Positions 26,410-36,143 are shown, counted from the first letter of the stretch. The stretch is 64,000 nt of DNA from Phycisphaerales bacterium (GCA_020639095.1 JACKHH010000001.1:62001-126000); one strand, 5' to 3'. Program-made: numbers and translations. The notes: generated by a model from the sequence alone, not told the origin.

Positions 26410-27039
26410 CTAACGTCGCCGCCGCGTCGCGAATAAACCCATCAACCCGAACAGGGCAAATGCCTGTGGTTCGGGCACAGGGATGTAGTCAACCGTCAAA
26501 CGAAGTTGAGCGGCATCGGGATCGCTGATCGTATGCGTCGAAGCAGCCCCGCCTACGGATTCGAAATTCAATCCAAACCAGCCCGCGTCGGCATCGATGC
26601 GTTCTTGAAGCAACCCGGTCACATCGATGGAATTGTTAGACCCCAAAGCAAACGGAGCCGTCGCAGCCAGCGGACTGACGGGATCATGGAAATTCCCCAG
26701 CACGCCGTCGGACACATAAGACCGGGCAATCGCCTGCCCCGGCGTGGAGATCACCGAGATCACAAACGAAACCGTCGCACTGGTAATCGTCGCGCCCTCA
26801 ATGGCTGAGAGATCGACCGCCATGGCTGTGTTCCAGTTCGTGGAGATATCGAAGTAGGCTTGGTGGTTGAGGCTCAAGTTGCTCTGCACAAACCCCGGCC
26901 CGCTGTAAACACCGGCAGTCTCCGACTCCACCGTCACGAGATTGTGCAATTCGTAAGTGATCAGGTCCGCGCGCGCCGACCTCGCAGCCAGCGCCAAGGC
27001 AACAGCGAACGTACTCACGCACAATCGTCGCACAGCCAT
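26410..27039 (-). CDS. PEP-CTERM sorted exported protein (1)
   Basis: This protein has 209 residues from the ATG at 27039, which has GGGAG 5 bases upstream. The upstream extension is not protein-like. A signal peptide (RRLCVSTFAVALALAARSARA) is followed by a beta-rich region with a PEP-CTERM tail: VPEPQAFALFGLMGLFATRRRR combines the PEP motif, a hydrophobic helix and basic residues. Such proteins are recognised by exosortase and exported to the surface or extracellular polysaccharide. No exosortase gene is in the window. A terminator-like hairpin lies 95 bases upstream of the start in the sense direction. Confidence 0.88.
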   Translation of the reverse strand: MAVRRLCVSTFAVALALAARSARADLITYELHNLVTVESETAGVYSGPGFVQSNLSLNHQAYFDISTNWNTAMAVDLSAIEGATITSATVSFVISVISTPGQAIARSYVSDGVLGNFHDPVSPLAATAPFALGSNNSIDVTGLLQERIDADAGWFGLNFESVGGAASTHTISDPDAAQLRLTVDYIPVPEPQAFALFGLMGLFATRRRR

Positions 27040-27133
27040 TCCGCTCCCAACATTCAAACACCATCCCAACATAGCCACCCGCCCCTTCCTTGGAACAACT
27101 CCGCCGACCCCCATCGCGCCGCACACCGCGCGC

Positions 27134-27169
27134 AAAAAAAGAGAGAGTCCGCACCCGGCAAACTCTCTC
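27134..27169 (-). terminator. Intrinsic terminator-like hairpin upstream of PEP-CTERM gene 1
   Basis: On the minus strand GAGAGAGT (27169-27162) pairs with ACTCTCTC (27148-27141), followed by seven T. It lies about 160 bases beyond the stop of the 27325 gene and about 95 bases before the ATG of PEP-CTERM gene 1. It could end the former or attenuate the latter. Confidence 0.75.
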
Positions 27170-27324
27170 TCCCTGATTCCCGATTGTCCGCAACGAAGTA
27201 TTCGCCCCGACGCGCTATGCGGAATCTACCCGATGTCCCGCCGTTCACGCAAGCAATAGATTCGCGCGTACCACAGCGTGCAAGCACGACGCACGCAGGC
27301 AAACACCCCACATCGACACTTGCG

Positions 27325-29733
27325 TCAAGGCAGGTCAACTACGCTGTTTTGATAATCCGCGAAATCGTCGAGATCGACGTCCTGATCGGCATCGAGATCG
27401 GCGCACACGCACTCACCGATGACCGCAACACCCGGCCCGTCAACGCACGCGGCGAAATCCGTCGCGGTGTAGCCCGCGTCACCGGGCCCGCAATACGACA
27501 AGCGGAAGTGATGCACCGCCTGGCTGGATACATTGGCTTGATAGTTCACCAGCAACTTGCCGGGCTGAATCGTCACCGGCTGATCGATCGACGCACCGCC
27601 CTCGGTAACCGCAGCCGCTCGAATCCGCGCGTCGTTCGTCCACGCCGCCGGTCGATCGATCGCGATCGTCCCGTCATCGCCCCGCGGTTGATGGATCAGC
27701 ACCTCGTTCGCGCCGCGTTCGAGAAGGATGTAGTGCGGCGAACTCCCCGACAGCGCCTGCCCGTACAGCGTCGAGAACACCCCGCCGAGCACGTCACCAC
27801 CCCGCTCCGCGATGAACCCGTTCGCCACCACGACGTGATCATCCTGCGCCATCGTCGAACCCGTCAGGTTCGCGGTGATCTCCGTGCCATCGCCAAACGT
27901 CGTCCGCGTCCGACCGGTCGGTGACAACTCCTCAAACCCGGTCATCGCCACGCCAACCAGCGGCGCGATCAGATGCTTCTGATAGCGATCGAGCACGAAC
28001 AACCAGCCCAGGTCCAAAGCAGACAAATCGTGCGACAGGGAATACCCAATGGACACGTGGTATGTCAGGGCTGGGAGATCATTCGTCATGCTCGTCCCAG
28101 CCAGGTTGTGTACGTTGAAGTAAAGATTCTCATGCGCCCAGAGCGGCGACATCGGGAACGAGCGGTAGGTATTGCTCGGCCACCAGTGCCAACCGATCGT
28201 GTGCGAATTGCAATAACCCGACTCCACCCACGCCAAACGGTCGAACCCGCTTTCGGTCATGATCGGCAGCCACATCGCGCTTCGCGCCGCCACATCGATG
28301 AGCCCCTGCGTGTACTGCATCGGATCGGGCGCGCTGGGATGCCCGTCGTACGTCACGCCGCGCGCCCCGATCTGATCTTCAAACATCAAATCGCACGGCA
28401 CCGTCAGCGTGAACTCGTCGCGCGTCTGATCGCGGCGTGCGTTCGCGCTCGCGTCGAACGGGCTGATGACATATCCGCCGTGGCTGCCGTAGTTCTCGTA
28501 AATCAGACCGCCGCTGCGATCGCGCGCCACGATGCCCGTGCCCAACGAACCCAGCGTCGGCGATTGATCATCCCACCACGTCGGATTCGTGTACGGCATC
28601 ACCAGGTGCCCGCTCGCCCGCGCAGCCGATACCAGATTCTGCAAATCGCTCAGCGAACCGAGCGAAGCGTGCGGCGGCAGGTAGTCGGGATAGTTCTCAT
28701 CGAAACCGTTGGGCCAGAACGCAACCAGGTGAATGAGATTGTTCGCCGGCAAATTGCTCAAAAAACTCTGGAACGATGCAAACGTCCACGACCCCTGGAG
28801 CAGGTCGCGTTTGATCAGCACCGCGTGCGCGAGCTTGTCGAAGAGCACTGCGCCGAGCTTATCCACAAGCTTCGGCATCGCGTCGTGACCGCTGCGCGTC
28901 CAGTAGGCCGCCATCGCCTCGCTGAGCGACGACCCCACGCTGATCACCGTCGTGGGTGATTCCCAGGTCGTTCCGTTCGCGACCGCCAGCGAGTAATCGT
29001 GGTGATACTTGTTCGCGCCGCCGACGTACCCATCGTCGCGCAGAATCAACCAGTCGCTCGCTTGGAGCGGCTCGCCGGCATCGTGCAGCATGTACACCGC
29101 GAAGCTGCCCACCGACAGGTCGGTGTACGCGAAGTCCGCAAACATCTGCCCGGGATACCCGTTGATAAATTCATAACTGGAAAAGAAGTTCGGCAGCAGC
29201 TTCATGCCTTCGATGTACGGCACGTATACCGCGTCGATCTGATTGCGGCGAAAGCTGAGTTGCACGGGATACGCGAGCAATTCCACGGTGTTGCCCGAGG
29301 AGTTGAGGATCATCAGCTTGGTGTCGACCTCCGGCCCTTCCGTCGCGTGTACTTCGATCACCACGTGGCACGCCTGCGAACCGGTCGCGAGATAGTCGAG
29401 CGTCAGCGTCGCGGTCGACACGTTCCAGGAATACGTGAACTTGCGCGACGAATTCGACGGCGAGAAGTTCTCCCCATCAAGCCAGGTGTTGTCGCTGAAC
29501 CGCAGCACCCACGGGCCGTGAATGTTGCCGGGCGAAACCTCCTGACCCGTCGTCTTGTCATAGATGTAGATCAACCGGCCATCGGCTTTGCGGAACGCGA
29601 GTTCCCAATAGTCCGCGTTCCAGACGCGCACGCGATCCGCCTGGTTCTCGGCAAAACCGATCTGCCCCACCACGAGTCGCGGCAGCGCGAGCACCACCAG
29701 CAGCCAAACACTGTTTCGCACGATGCCTCGCAC
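27325..29733 (-). CDS. Secreted glycoside-hydrolase-type protein (DUF6259-like) with dockerin-like C-terminus
   Basis: This protein has 802 residues from a GTG start at 29733, with AAAGGAG 5 bases upstream. The upstream frame lacks any support. The signal peptide is VRGIVRNSVWLLVVLALPRLVVGQ. The large middle reads like a TIM-barrel glycosidase of the DUF6259 class, with FWPNGFDENYPDYLPPH, HLVMPYTNPTWWDDQ and DLMFEDQIGARG. Catalytic acids can only be guessed: Asp/Glu in DLMFEDQ are candidates. The C-terminus CADLDADQDVDLDDFADYQN is one dockerin-like Ca-binding repeat, which would anchor the protein in a surface complex. Substrate unknown. Confidence 0.65.
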   Translation of the reverse strand: MRGIVRNSVWLLVVLALPRLVVGQIGFAENQADRVRVWNADYWELAFRKADGRLIYIYDKTTGQEVSPGNIHGPWVLRFSDNTWLDGENFSPSNSSRKFTYSWNVSTATLTLDYLATGSQACHVVIEVHATEGPEVDTKLMILNSSGNTVELLAYPVQLSFRRNQIDAVYVPYIEGMKLLPNFFSSYEFINGYPGQMFADFAYTDLSVGSFAVYMLHDAGEPLQASDWLILRDDGYVGGANKYHHDYSLAVANGTTWESPTTVISVGSSLSEAMAAYWTRSGHDAMPKLVDKLGAVLFDKLAHAVLIKRDLLQGSWTFASFQSFLSNLPANNLIHLVAFWPNGFDENYPDYLPPHASLGSLSDLQNLVSAARASGHLVMPYTNPTWWDDQSPTLGSLGTGIVARDRSGGLIYENYGSHGGYVISPFDASANARRDQTRDEFTLTVPCDLMFEDQIGARGVTYDGHPSAPDPMQYTQGLIDVAARSAMWLPIMTESGFDRLAWVESGYCNSHTIGWHWWPSNTYRSFPMSPLWAHENLYFNVHNLAGTSMTNDLPALTYHVSIGYSLSHDLSALDLGWLFVLDRYQKHLIAPLVGVAMTGFEELSPTGRTRTTFGDGTEITANLTGSTMAQDDHVVVANGFIAERGGDVLGGVFSTLYGQALSGSSPHYILLERGANEVLIHQPRGDDGTIAIDRPAAWTNDARIRAAAVTEGGASIDQPVTIQPGKLLVNYQANVSSQAVHHFRLSYCGPGDAGYTATDFAACVDGPGVAVIGECVCADLDADQDVDLDDFADYQNSVVDLP

Positions 29734-29915
29734 AACCACTCCTTTCACCGCCCAGCCAGCCCGGACAAAATCACCGGCGTCCCAGACAAAATCGCCTACG
29801 GGCTCGATCACACCACCGCATCGAACCCGTAGGCGCTGGGGGGTATGGCCTGCCGGCACCATCCATCACCGGCATCAACCACGCGCGACCAACAAGTCAG
29901 CCGCGACGCAACAAT

Positions 29916-32900
29916 CTACGGGCCGGAAACGACGTTGACGAACTCGGCAACGTCCGCGTCGTCGACCACGTGGTTCTTCACGAAATCAAGCTGCTCGCAC
30001 TCCATCGGCAGCACCGGATCGGCTGCCATGCCATAACACTGCTGGAGCAGCGCGAAGTCTTCCAGATCGTTGTCGCCGTCGCAGTCCGCGTCACCGACAA
30101 CGGTTCCCAGACAAATGCGTGCAGCGCGCGCTTCGTAGTTGCGCGGGCCGCCCACGAGTGTGATGCTGTGGTACGTCACGTTGAACGCAGCCGAGTAGGC
30201 GAACGTGCCTTCAAGATTGAACTGCCCGATGTTGCCCAGATCAAGCCCCGGAACCGCGCCCGGACTGTCCACGCTGTATACGTCGTGCAGGTCCTTCGTC
30301 AGAATCTGATGCCCGGTGAGCGGCACCCCGCTGAACAGGTACTTGTACACCGTGCCGTCGAAATCGAAGAGAACGACGACCAGCGTTTCCGTCCCGTTGC
30401 CCGCGTTCATGGTCACATCAAGTTGCAGGCTTGCGGCTCCACTGGCATCCACGCCGTTCGACGGGATGTAGTACAAACCGCCCATGCTCGTGTCCGACAG
30501 GCTGAAATCGCTGGCGCCAGAGGTGACCACCGCGTCGGTCCAAGCGCCGTAGTAACCGCTCGGCGCGAAGAAATCGAAATCTTCGATCACCGCGCTGAAC
30601 GATGGGCCGCCCGCCGCAGCCGTGAAATTGACCGGTGCTTCGCCCGGAGCGAGCACCTGATTGCCCTCGCCGGATGCATTGCGCATTGACGGCAAACTCT
30701 GATCCGAAGCCGAACCCGAAGAACCACCGACCATCGTCCACAACCGGATGACGCGCGGCAGGTCACCGCTGGTCAGACCCAAATCGGCAAGCGGGATCGC
30801 AAGTTCCACACCCGACGTTGCCTGCTCCGCCCGGGCTGCAACCGTCGCGGCACCCTCAAGGAAGCACGGTTCACTGCTGGTGCACCCAATTACGCCGTTC
30901 GTGTTCTGGTTGTTGAACGCCATTGCCAGGTTGTTCGGATTGGACGCGGTTGCGCCGCCCGGATCATCGAACAACGCGGAATCGCCACCATCAGGCACGA
31001 CCGCACCGCGGAATTCGTACGCCTCGTTCACCAGGTCGAAGAAATCGACATACGCAAGATACGGCGCATAGCTGACATTAATGCCGTACGCGAAGTCGTA
31101 TTGCACCGGAGCGTCCGCCAGCAGCCGACCATTGTTGAGGACGTCGAGCGGACCGTTGGCCAACTCGTCACCATTCATACCCACAATGGCAGCCGGTCCC
31201 GGCGTCACGCTCGTAAAGGACAAGTCATGGAACGTAACGTCCGTCGCCCCGAAGTTGGTCTGAAGATGCGCGAAAGATACGTGGGCAAAATCAAATCCAG
31301 GGATGGCACCCGCAAGAACTTCTCCACCGTCGGCAATGTTGGCTGTGAGCACTTGATGCCCCGCCGCCAAGCCGTACCACTGCCAGCGCAGCTGCGTGTC
31401 GTCGGTGTCCGCGAGCACGAGAATGATGCCATTGGGATCGCTCGCCGTATTGACCGTCACCTCGAACTCGAGCGTGATCCCGCGCGACATGTCGACATCC
31501 GGGTTGACGTCGAAGAACCCGCCGCCAAATCCGCCGGTCGTGTTTTCCTCAACCCGCCAGTTCGTCGAGTTCGACGTGAACGTGGCTGTGGTCCAGGACA
31601 CGTACGTTCCACCGATGGTGAAGTTGTCGAAGTCCTCGATGGGGCTGGACTGCAACACACTTGCGGGGCTGAAGTCAACGACGTGTTGTCCCGCATCGCT
31701 GTCGGACAGTGCCAGATTGTCGAACGTAACGTCAAACACCACGCCGGGATCGCCGTTGTTGAAACCGCCCGCGATGTGGAAGAAAGTGAGGTTCGAAACG
31801 TCCAACCCGGCGACCGTCCCCGGAGCGTTCTCAATGCTGTAGTTGCTCAGCAGTACGCTGAGTGAGTGCGTTCCGACGCCTGGAATAGCAAAGTCGAAGA
31901 AGCGCTCCGTCCCGTCGCCGTCGGCGAGCACCACGCGAACGGTATCCGCGACGTTGGCCGGATTCGCCGTGATATCAAGCGTCAGCGTCGTCGCACCGGC
32001 CGCGTTGAGACTCGGGCTGAGCGCGGAGTAACCTCCGCCCCAATCCGTCGATTCTACGCGAAAGTCATTCGCGCCCGACGTCACCACTGCGGTGTCCCAC
32101 TCCTCATAGGTACCGTCCAAAGTGAAGTTGCTGAAATCGGTGATTACCTGATCGCCCATCACCGAAGCCGCACCGGTATCGATGAAGACGTTGATCGACG
32201 AGCCACCGCCCTGTAGGTTGCCGGTGAGACCGAGGTAGACAAACTCGTCGTCGTTGTCCACGTACAACGCGTCGAGCTCCGAGCCGGGCTGTGCCGGTTG
32301 CAGAATGTTCGAGACGCGCGCCTGATCGCCCGCCGACGTCGGACACGACTGCGTCGCGATAGGTGCATCCGAGTCATAGTCGGTGGGTTCAATGTTTCCT
32401 TCGAGCACCGCGCCGTTATCGATCGCATCCAGCGTGCTCAGATCGACCGTCAAGCAGCTCGCGATCGAACTCAAGTCAGGCCGCAGCCCCGGACTCTCCG
32501 GCGTCGTACACGCACTGCCCGTCAGCGACGGCAACGCCTGGTTCAGCACCGCGCCGAATCCATCACTCAATGCCGATTCCTGATACTCGTCGGCGTCCAT
32601 CGTCAGAATCAACATGTGGATCGTGTCGGTGTCGAACACACCTGAATCGCCGATGTTCGCCAGCGGAATTGCAATCTCGACGCCCGAAGTCGTCATCGAC
32701 GCGGAAGCGGCGCTCACCTCGGTGACACCGCTCGTATTGGAGTTCACGAACCCGCCGCGCTGATACCCAGCCGCTGCTTCGCCGCCCTCGAAAATCTCGT
32801 TGCCGTCATCGATCGGCGATTCCGCGACATGCGTACGCAACGCGTAAATCGGCAGCGGACTGTCGTTGGGATTGTCCGGTGTCGGATCGCACGCCACGCG

Positions 32901-33521
32901 GCCGCGATCGTCGCCGAAGTGGCACGTGTCGGCAGCGCTCGCGGAACCAACCTGCACGCCGTACAGAATGTACTCATGCGCAAACATGACGTGGCCCGCG
33001 CCGTCAACCGCCAGGGCGTAGTCCCAACCGGTGAATCCGGGCACGCCGCAATCGGGCAGCAAGGTGCCTGAATTCGGCGTCACGGTGTAGGTGTCGTCGG
33101 AACCGTCGCCCGGCGTACCGTTGGTACTCACGATGACCTCACGCCCCGCGAGTTGCAGCGCCCAGGGTGGACCATCGACGCCTTCCGTGCGCAGTTCGGT
33201 CTGGCCGAAATCGAATTCGCTGTCGATCAGGATGATAAAGGGATTCCCAACTTCGAGCAGGTTGCCCGCAAGACCGACGTAGAGATAGGTCGAATCTTTC
33301 GCGAGATACAGCGCATCGAGTTCGGTGCCCTCCGAGTACGCCGCAATATGCGCCAGATCCGTAACATCGCCCACACCGGTACGGTTCGTCTGCACACCGA
33401 CGCGCTTCGACGCCGCGAAGTCGGTCGGGATATTCTGTCCATCCATCGGACCCGGAGCAGCCGCGTGCGCACTTGTCAGCGCGCCGAACACCGCCATCGC
33501 AGCGATCAATAAACGCTTCAT
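29916..33521 (-). CDS. Very large secreted multi-domain protein with three DFDNF-type domains and dockerin-like C-terminus
   Basis: This protein has 1201 residues from the ATG at 33521 (MKRLLIAAMAVFGALTSAHA is the signal peptide). The N-terminal half has two repeats of a pattern like ELDALYLAKDSTYLYVGLAG / ELDALYVDNDDEFVYLGLTG. Then three copies of a beta-sandwich domain starting VITDFSNF, PIEDFDNF and VIEDFDFF occur at about 32140-31700, 31640-31200 and 30590-30150. The same domain forms the adjacent PEP-CTERM protein 34940-35551. The C-terminus GDADCDGDNDLEDFALLQQC is dockerin-like. A carbohydrate-binding or structural surface role is inferred. Confidence 0.75.
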   Translation of the reverse strand: MKRLLIAAMAVFGALTSAHAAAPGPMDGQNIPTDFAASKRVGVQTNRTGVGDVTDLAHIAAYSEGTELDALYLAKDSTYLYVGLAGNLLEVGNPFIILIDSEFDFGQTELRTEGVDGPPWALQLAGREVIVSTNGTPGDGSDDTYTVTPNSGTLLPDCGVPGFTGWDYALAVDGAGHVMFAHEYILYGVQVGSASAADTCHFGDDRGRVACDPTPDNPNDSPLPIYALRTHVAESPIDDGNEIFEGGEAAAGYQRGGFVNSNTSGVTEVSAASASMTTSGVEIAIPLANIGDSGVFDTDTIHMLILTMDADEYQESALSDGFGAVLNQALPSLTGSACTTPESPGLRPDLSSIASCLTVDLSTLDAIDNGAVLEGNIEPTDYDSDAPIATQSCPTSAGDQARVSNILQPAQPGSELDALYVDNDDEFVYLGLTGNLQGGGSSINVFIDTGAASVMGDQVITDFSNFTLDGTYEEWDTAVVTSGANDFRVESTDWGGGYSALSPSLNAAGATTLTLDITANPANVADTVRVVLADGDGTERFFDFAIPGVGTHSLSVLLSNYSIENAPGTVAGLDVSNLTFFHIAGGFNNGDPGVVFDVTFDNLALSDSDAGQHVVDFSPASVLQSSPIEDFDNFTIGGTYVSWTTATFTSNSTNWRVEENTTGGFGGGFFDVNPDVDMSRGITLEFEVTVNTASDPNGIILVLADTDDTQLRWQWYGLAAGHQVLTANIADGGEVLAGAIPGFDFAHVSFAHLQTNFGATDVTFHDLSFTSVTPGPAAIVGMNGDELANGPLDVLNNGRLLADAPVQYDFAYGINVSYAPYLAYVDFFDLVNEAYEFRGAVVPDGGDSALFDDPGGATASNPNNLAMAFNNQNTNGVIGCTSSEPCFLEGAATVAARAEQATSGVELAIPLADLGLTSGDLPRVIRLWTMVGGSSGSASDQSLPSMRNASGEGNQVLAPGEAPVNFTAAAGGPSFSAVIEDFDFFAPSGYYGAWTDAVVTSGASDFSLSDTSMGGLYYIPSNGVDASGAASLQLDVTMNAGNGTETLVVVLFDFDGTVYKYLFSGVPLTGHQILTKDLHDVYSVDSPGAVPGLDLGNIGQFNLEGTFAYSAAFNVTYHSITLVGGPRNYEARAARICLGTVVGDADCDGDNDLEDFALLQQCYGMAADPVLPMECEQLDFVKNHVVDDADVAEFVNVVSGP

Positions 33522-33684
33522 GGTGATAAACCCTTTCCGCCAGAGCGTCCGCGGGTAGCCCCTCACCGAACGCCCGAGTTCCAATTGCAATTCGGGTGAA
33601 TGACGCTTCATCCCCGGTTGAGTTACATCCCCCTCAAAGAGCCGCGAACTTCCGCCCGCGCGCCGCGAATACCGCCGCCAACCG

Positions 33685-34794
33685 TTAGTTCAACTCGCGC
33701 ACCGTTCCCGTGATCTTGTACGGCGAGATGCGCGTGGTGGCGTTGTGCCCCTTGGGCGATTCCATCCGCGGGTCCGCCGACGACTTCCGCCAACCCGTCG
33801 GCGTCACCGTTTCCCCGTGGAAATCAGCGAATACAACATTGACCGCGCCACCCAGATGCCGCTTCGTCGGAATGCGCTGCGGCCACTTGTCCTGCGAATG
33901 CGCCAGCAACGGACCCGATGCCTGCGCGCTGATGATCAGATTCACCACCCCGTCGGCACGCGAGTTCGAACCCGTCGCGTCCGCCGTCGATGCTTCCTGC
34001 TCGCTGTCGGCGCCCGCATCGGTAATCAGCAACACCGTGGCGGGATCGTGCGCACGCTCAAGCTGCCCCTCAAGCCGCTGTCCCGCGAACGGACTGCGCT
34101 GACCCGTGCGCCACGCCATCGGAACAGCCGGGTCGTAGCGCCCAACCGGCGGTAGCGGGGAGAACCCATCCTGCGCACCGGTCAAATCCTCATTGATGCC
34201 GTAACTGAGATAACCCCAATACAAACCAGTGCCCGCGGGCGACGGATTCTGCGGATTGCCTTGGCCGAGCAACTGCGGCCCGTTCGGGTAAAACGGCGTG
34301 GAGATGCGCACCTTGTCCGATGGGCACATCGCCAACTCGAAATCCTCGTTCATCAGGGCCTTGCGCGCAACGGCTTCGTCGTAGTTGCCCGCGCGCACGC
34401 CCCACTCCCAATTGTGGTTGTAGCTCGACTTGCTCGTCACCTGCGCCAATGCAACGATCCAACCCATCAGTTCGCCGTCGTTGTCGTAGGCGTATTTGCT
34501 CTTCGACTCATCGGCTTCGGTGTTGCCCTGGTCGCTGGTCACCAGTTGGAAGCGGTCGTTGTGGTCATTGGCGAAGGTCGCGCCTGCCTGTGCCAAACCG
34601 CGTGCATGCGCCAGGCACTTGAGCGACTTGGCCTGTTCGCGCGCGCGCCGCAGCGACGGCAGCAGGATCGAGATCAACAGCGCAATGATCGAGATCACCA
34701 CCAGCAGTTCCACGAGCGTGAAACCCCGCGCCATCCGCCCGCGAACCGAATTGCCCGAACACGCTCGTTCCGCACATGCCGTGGAGCGCCTCAT
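33685..34794 (-). CDS. Type II secretion-type pseudopilin (DUF1559/H-X9-DG-like)
   Basis: This protein has 369 residues from the ATG at 34794, where AGGAGG lies 7 bases upstream; a longer reading is not supported. The prepilin motif is GFTLVELLVV with the cleaved Gly-Phe at about residue 23 and a hydrophobic helix (SIIALLISILLPSL). The rest is like the Planctomycetes-type pseudopilin family with a Cys-Pro-Ser-Asp (CPSD) and NVVFADFHGETVTPTG near the C-terminus, where H-X9-DG is typical. It probably forms part of a surface appendage or secretion apparatus. It is between the PEP-CTERM gene and the large surface protein in one run. Confidence 0.85.
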   Translation of the reverse strand: MRRSTACAERACSGNSVRGRMARGFTLVELLVVISIIALLISILLPSLRRAREQAKSLKCLAHARGLAQAGATFANDHNDRFQLVTSDQGNTEADESKSKYAYDNDGELMGWIVALAQVTSKSSYNHNWEWGVRAGNYDEAVARKALMNEDFELAMCPSDKVRISTPFYPNGPQLLGQGNPQNPSPAGTGLYWGYLSYGINEDLTGAQDGFSPLPPVGRYDPAVPMAWRTGQRSPFAGQRLEGQLERAHDPATVLLITDAGADSEQEASTADATGSNSRADGVVNLIISAQASGPLLAHSQDKWPQRIPTKRHLGGAVNVVFADFHGETVTPTGWRKSSADPRMESPKGHNATTRISPYKITGTVRELN

Positions 34795-34939
34795 CGGAAA
34801 ACCTCCTGTCAAACCACAACAACCCCTGTGTTTGAAAAGACCTGCGTGCGAAGCACGTTGCCCGCGAGTCACACCGGCTGGCGGTCTGCAACGACTCCAC
34901 CGCCAAGCCGGCCTGCCCCGCGTGACATCTACAGTAATT

Positions 34940-35551
34940 CTAGCCGCGACGACGGCGCGCGATGGCAAAACCACCCAGCGCGAGCAGCGTCAGTGATGCC
35001 GGCTCTGGAACCGCGTTCAGATTGTCGAAATAGACGTCCGTCGCCAAGTTGGGATTTCCATCCGATTGCAGGTGAAAAGCGAAAATACCTGAAAAATCGA
35101 ATCCACCGATCGTGCCGACGGAACTCTCCCAGAAATTCGACGCGGTCGCCGTGGACAACGTCTGGCTTCCGCTCGTCGGCAGTCCGTACCATGCGAAATT
35201 CCAGAACGTGCCGTCGGTATCCTGCACACCCAGCACGATCACCGGTGACTGGTTCCCGGCGCCGAACGTGATGTCCAGATCGAAGTTGTCGGCGCCCGTG
35301 GCGTCGACCGGCGACGGCAGTTCGGCCCAGCCACCGCCCCAACCCGTCGTCGTTTCGACGTGCAATGCCGTCGGTTCAGACGTGATCACCGTGCTGACAT
35401 CCGCCCACTGACCGTACACGCCGCCCAGCGCGAAATTGTCGAAGTCCGTCACCGTTACCGTCGCCGATGCCGGTGATGTCGCCGCCACCATCGCGCCGAT
35501 CGCCATGACGACGACCGCCAGTTTACTCCGTCTTTTTGTCGCCGAGTCCAT
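34940..35551 (-). CDS. PEP-CTERM sorted exported protein (2) with a DFDNF-type domain
   Basis: This protein has 203 residues from the ATG at 35551 with AGGAGG upstream; the longer reading lacks support. The signal peptide (KLAVVVMAIGAMVAATSPASA) is followed by one DFDNF-type beta domain (VTVTDFDNFALGGVYGQW, then DATGADNFDLDITFG), the same domain that is repeated three times in the 29916-33521 protein. The C-terminus VPEPASLTLLALGGFAIARRRRG is a PEP-CTERM signal. A sense-strand terminator-like hairpin lies 81 bases upstream. The divergent regulator 36144 shares its promoter region. Confidence 0.9.
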   Translation of the reverse strand: MDSATKRRSKLAVVVMAIGAMVAATSPASATVTVTDFDNFALGGVYGQWADVSTVITSEPTALHVETTTGWGGGWAELPSPVDATGADNFDLDITFGAGNQSPVIVLGVQDTDGTFWNFAWYGLPTSGSQTLSTATASNFWESSVGTIGGFDFSGIFAFHLQSDGNPNLATDVYFDNLNAVPEPASLTLLALGGFAIARRRRG

Positions 35552-35631
35552 CTTCCTAACCTCCTGGTCTAAGTCCGGTTGGACATATGAGAGAGAAGCC
35601 ACGACTTGCCAACGAAACATGACCTGCCAAC

Positions 35632-35658
35632 AAAAAAGGCCGTTCACGATGAACGGCC
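35632..35658 (-). terminator. Intrinsic terminator-like hairpin in the leader of PEP-CTERM gene 2
   Basis: On the minus strand, GGCCGTTCA and TGAACGGCC arms (9 bp, 3-base loop) are followed by six T. No gene lies upstream on that strand, so it is either an attenuator or the end of a short transcript started at the divergent promoter about 280 bases earlier. Confidence 0.85.
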
Positions 35659-35903
35659 GGTAACCTCTGAACCTGGATGTTCGCAACGCAAAGCGCGCTC
35701 GCTTGCTGTTGTACGTGTTGGAGCGATTGCTGCTGCGGATTGATCAGTTGCGCGCCGACCATTGCTCTAGTTCCAATCTCCCCGCTCCGATTTTCCCACA
35801 ACCGCGCGATACGCGGACTCGCTGCACCCAACGCGCACAGAATTGGCGAATACATAGCGCGATCCGCAATCCGACCCGGCACCTCAAGGCAACGGATATA
35901 GCG

Positions 35904-35932
35904 TTGACGCCATATAGCATTAATGCTACACT
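35904..35932 (+). promoter_or_regulatory. Sigma-70-type promoter for the regulator gene
   Basis: TTGACG (35904-35909), 17-base spacer, then TACACT (35927-35932). The spacer contains a perfect 14-base palindrome. The gene starts about 205 bases downstream. Confidence 0.6.
35915..35928. promoter_or_regulatory. Palindromic operator TAGCATTAATGCTA
   Basis: This perfect 14-base palindrome lies between the -35 and -10 boxes of the plus-strand promoter and overlaps the -10 box of the minus-strand promoter. Binding by the adjacent GntR/LacI regulator would control both promoters; this is inferred from position. Confidence 0.65.
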
Positions 35933-35951
35933 CATATGGGTGGCGAGTCAA
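35923..35951 (-). promoter_or_regulatory. Sigma-70-type promoter for the surface gene run
   Basis: On the minus strand TTGACT (35951-35946), 17-base spacer, TAGCAT (35928-35923). The -10 box is part of the palindrome at 35915-35928. It reads toward PEP-CTERM gene 2, pseudopilin and the two dockerin-type genes. Confidence 0.5.
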
Positions 35952-36143
35952 GACCTTTTCGGCCCAAGTGCAGGGTCGTGGATGCAAAAAAGGCCTGCTA
36001 TCCTGCGCGGGAGTTGGATGCGAGATTGGCCGCACGATGGCGACGCTTGCTAACAAACCGGTTTGCCAATCCTGGTATCGCGGTGAACGCGCGTTTGTTG
36101 AACGCTGCTCGCGCGGCTACGTCAGCCCATGCGAGGCGACACC

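Larger units (their letters stand above)
35552..36143. other. Divergent promoter and leader region between PEP-CTERM gene 2 and the GntR/LacI regulator
   Basis: These 592 bases hold overlapping divergent promoters at 35904-35951, a palindromic operator at 35915-35928 and a long leader for the minus-strand gene. A terminator-like hairpin lies in that leader at 35632-35658. No protein-coding gene was supported. The leader of the PEP-CTERM gene would be about 365 bases long if transcription starts near 35916. Confidence 0.6.
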
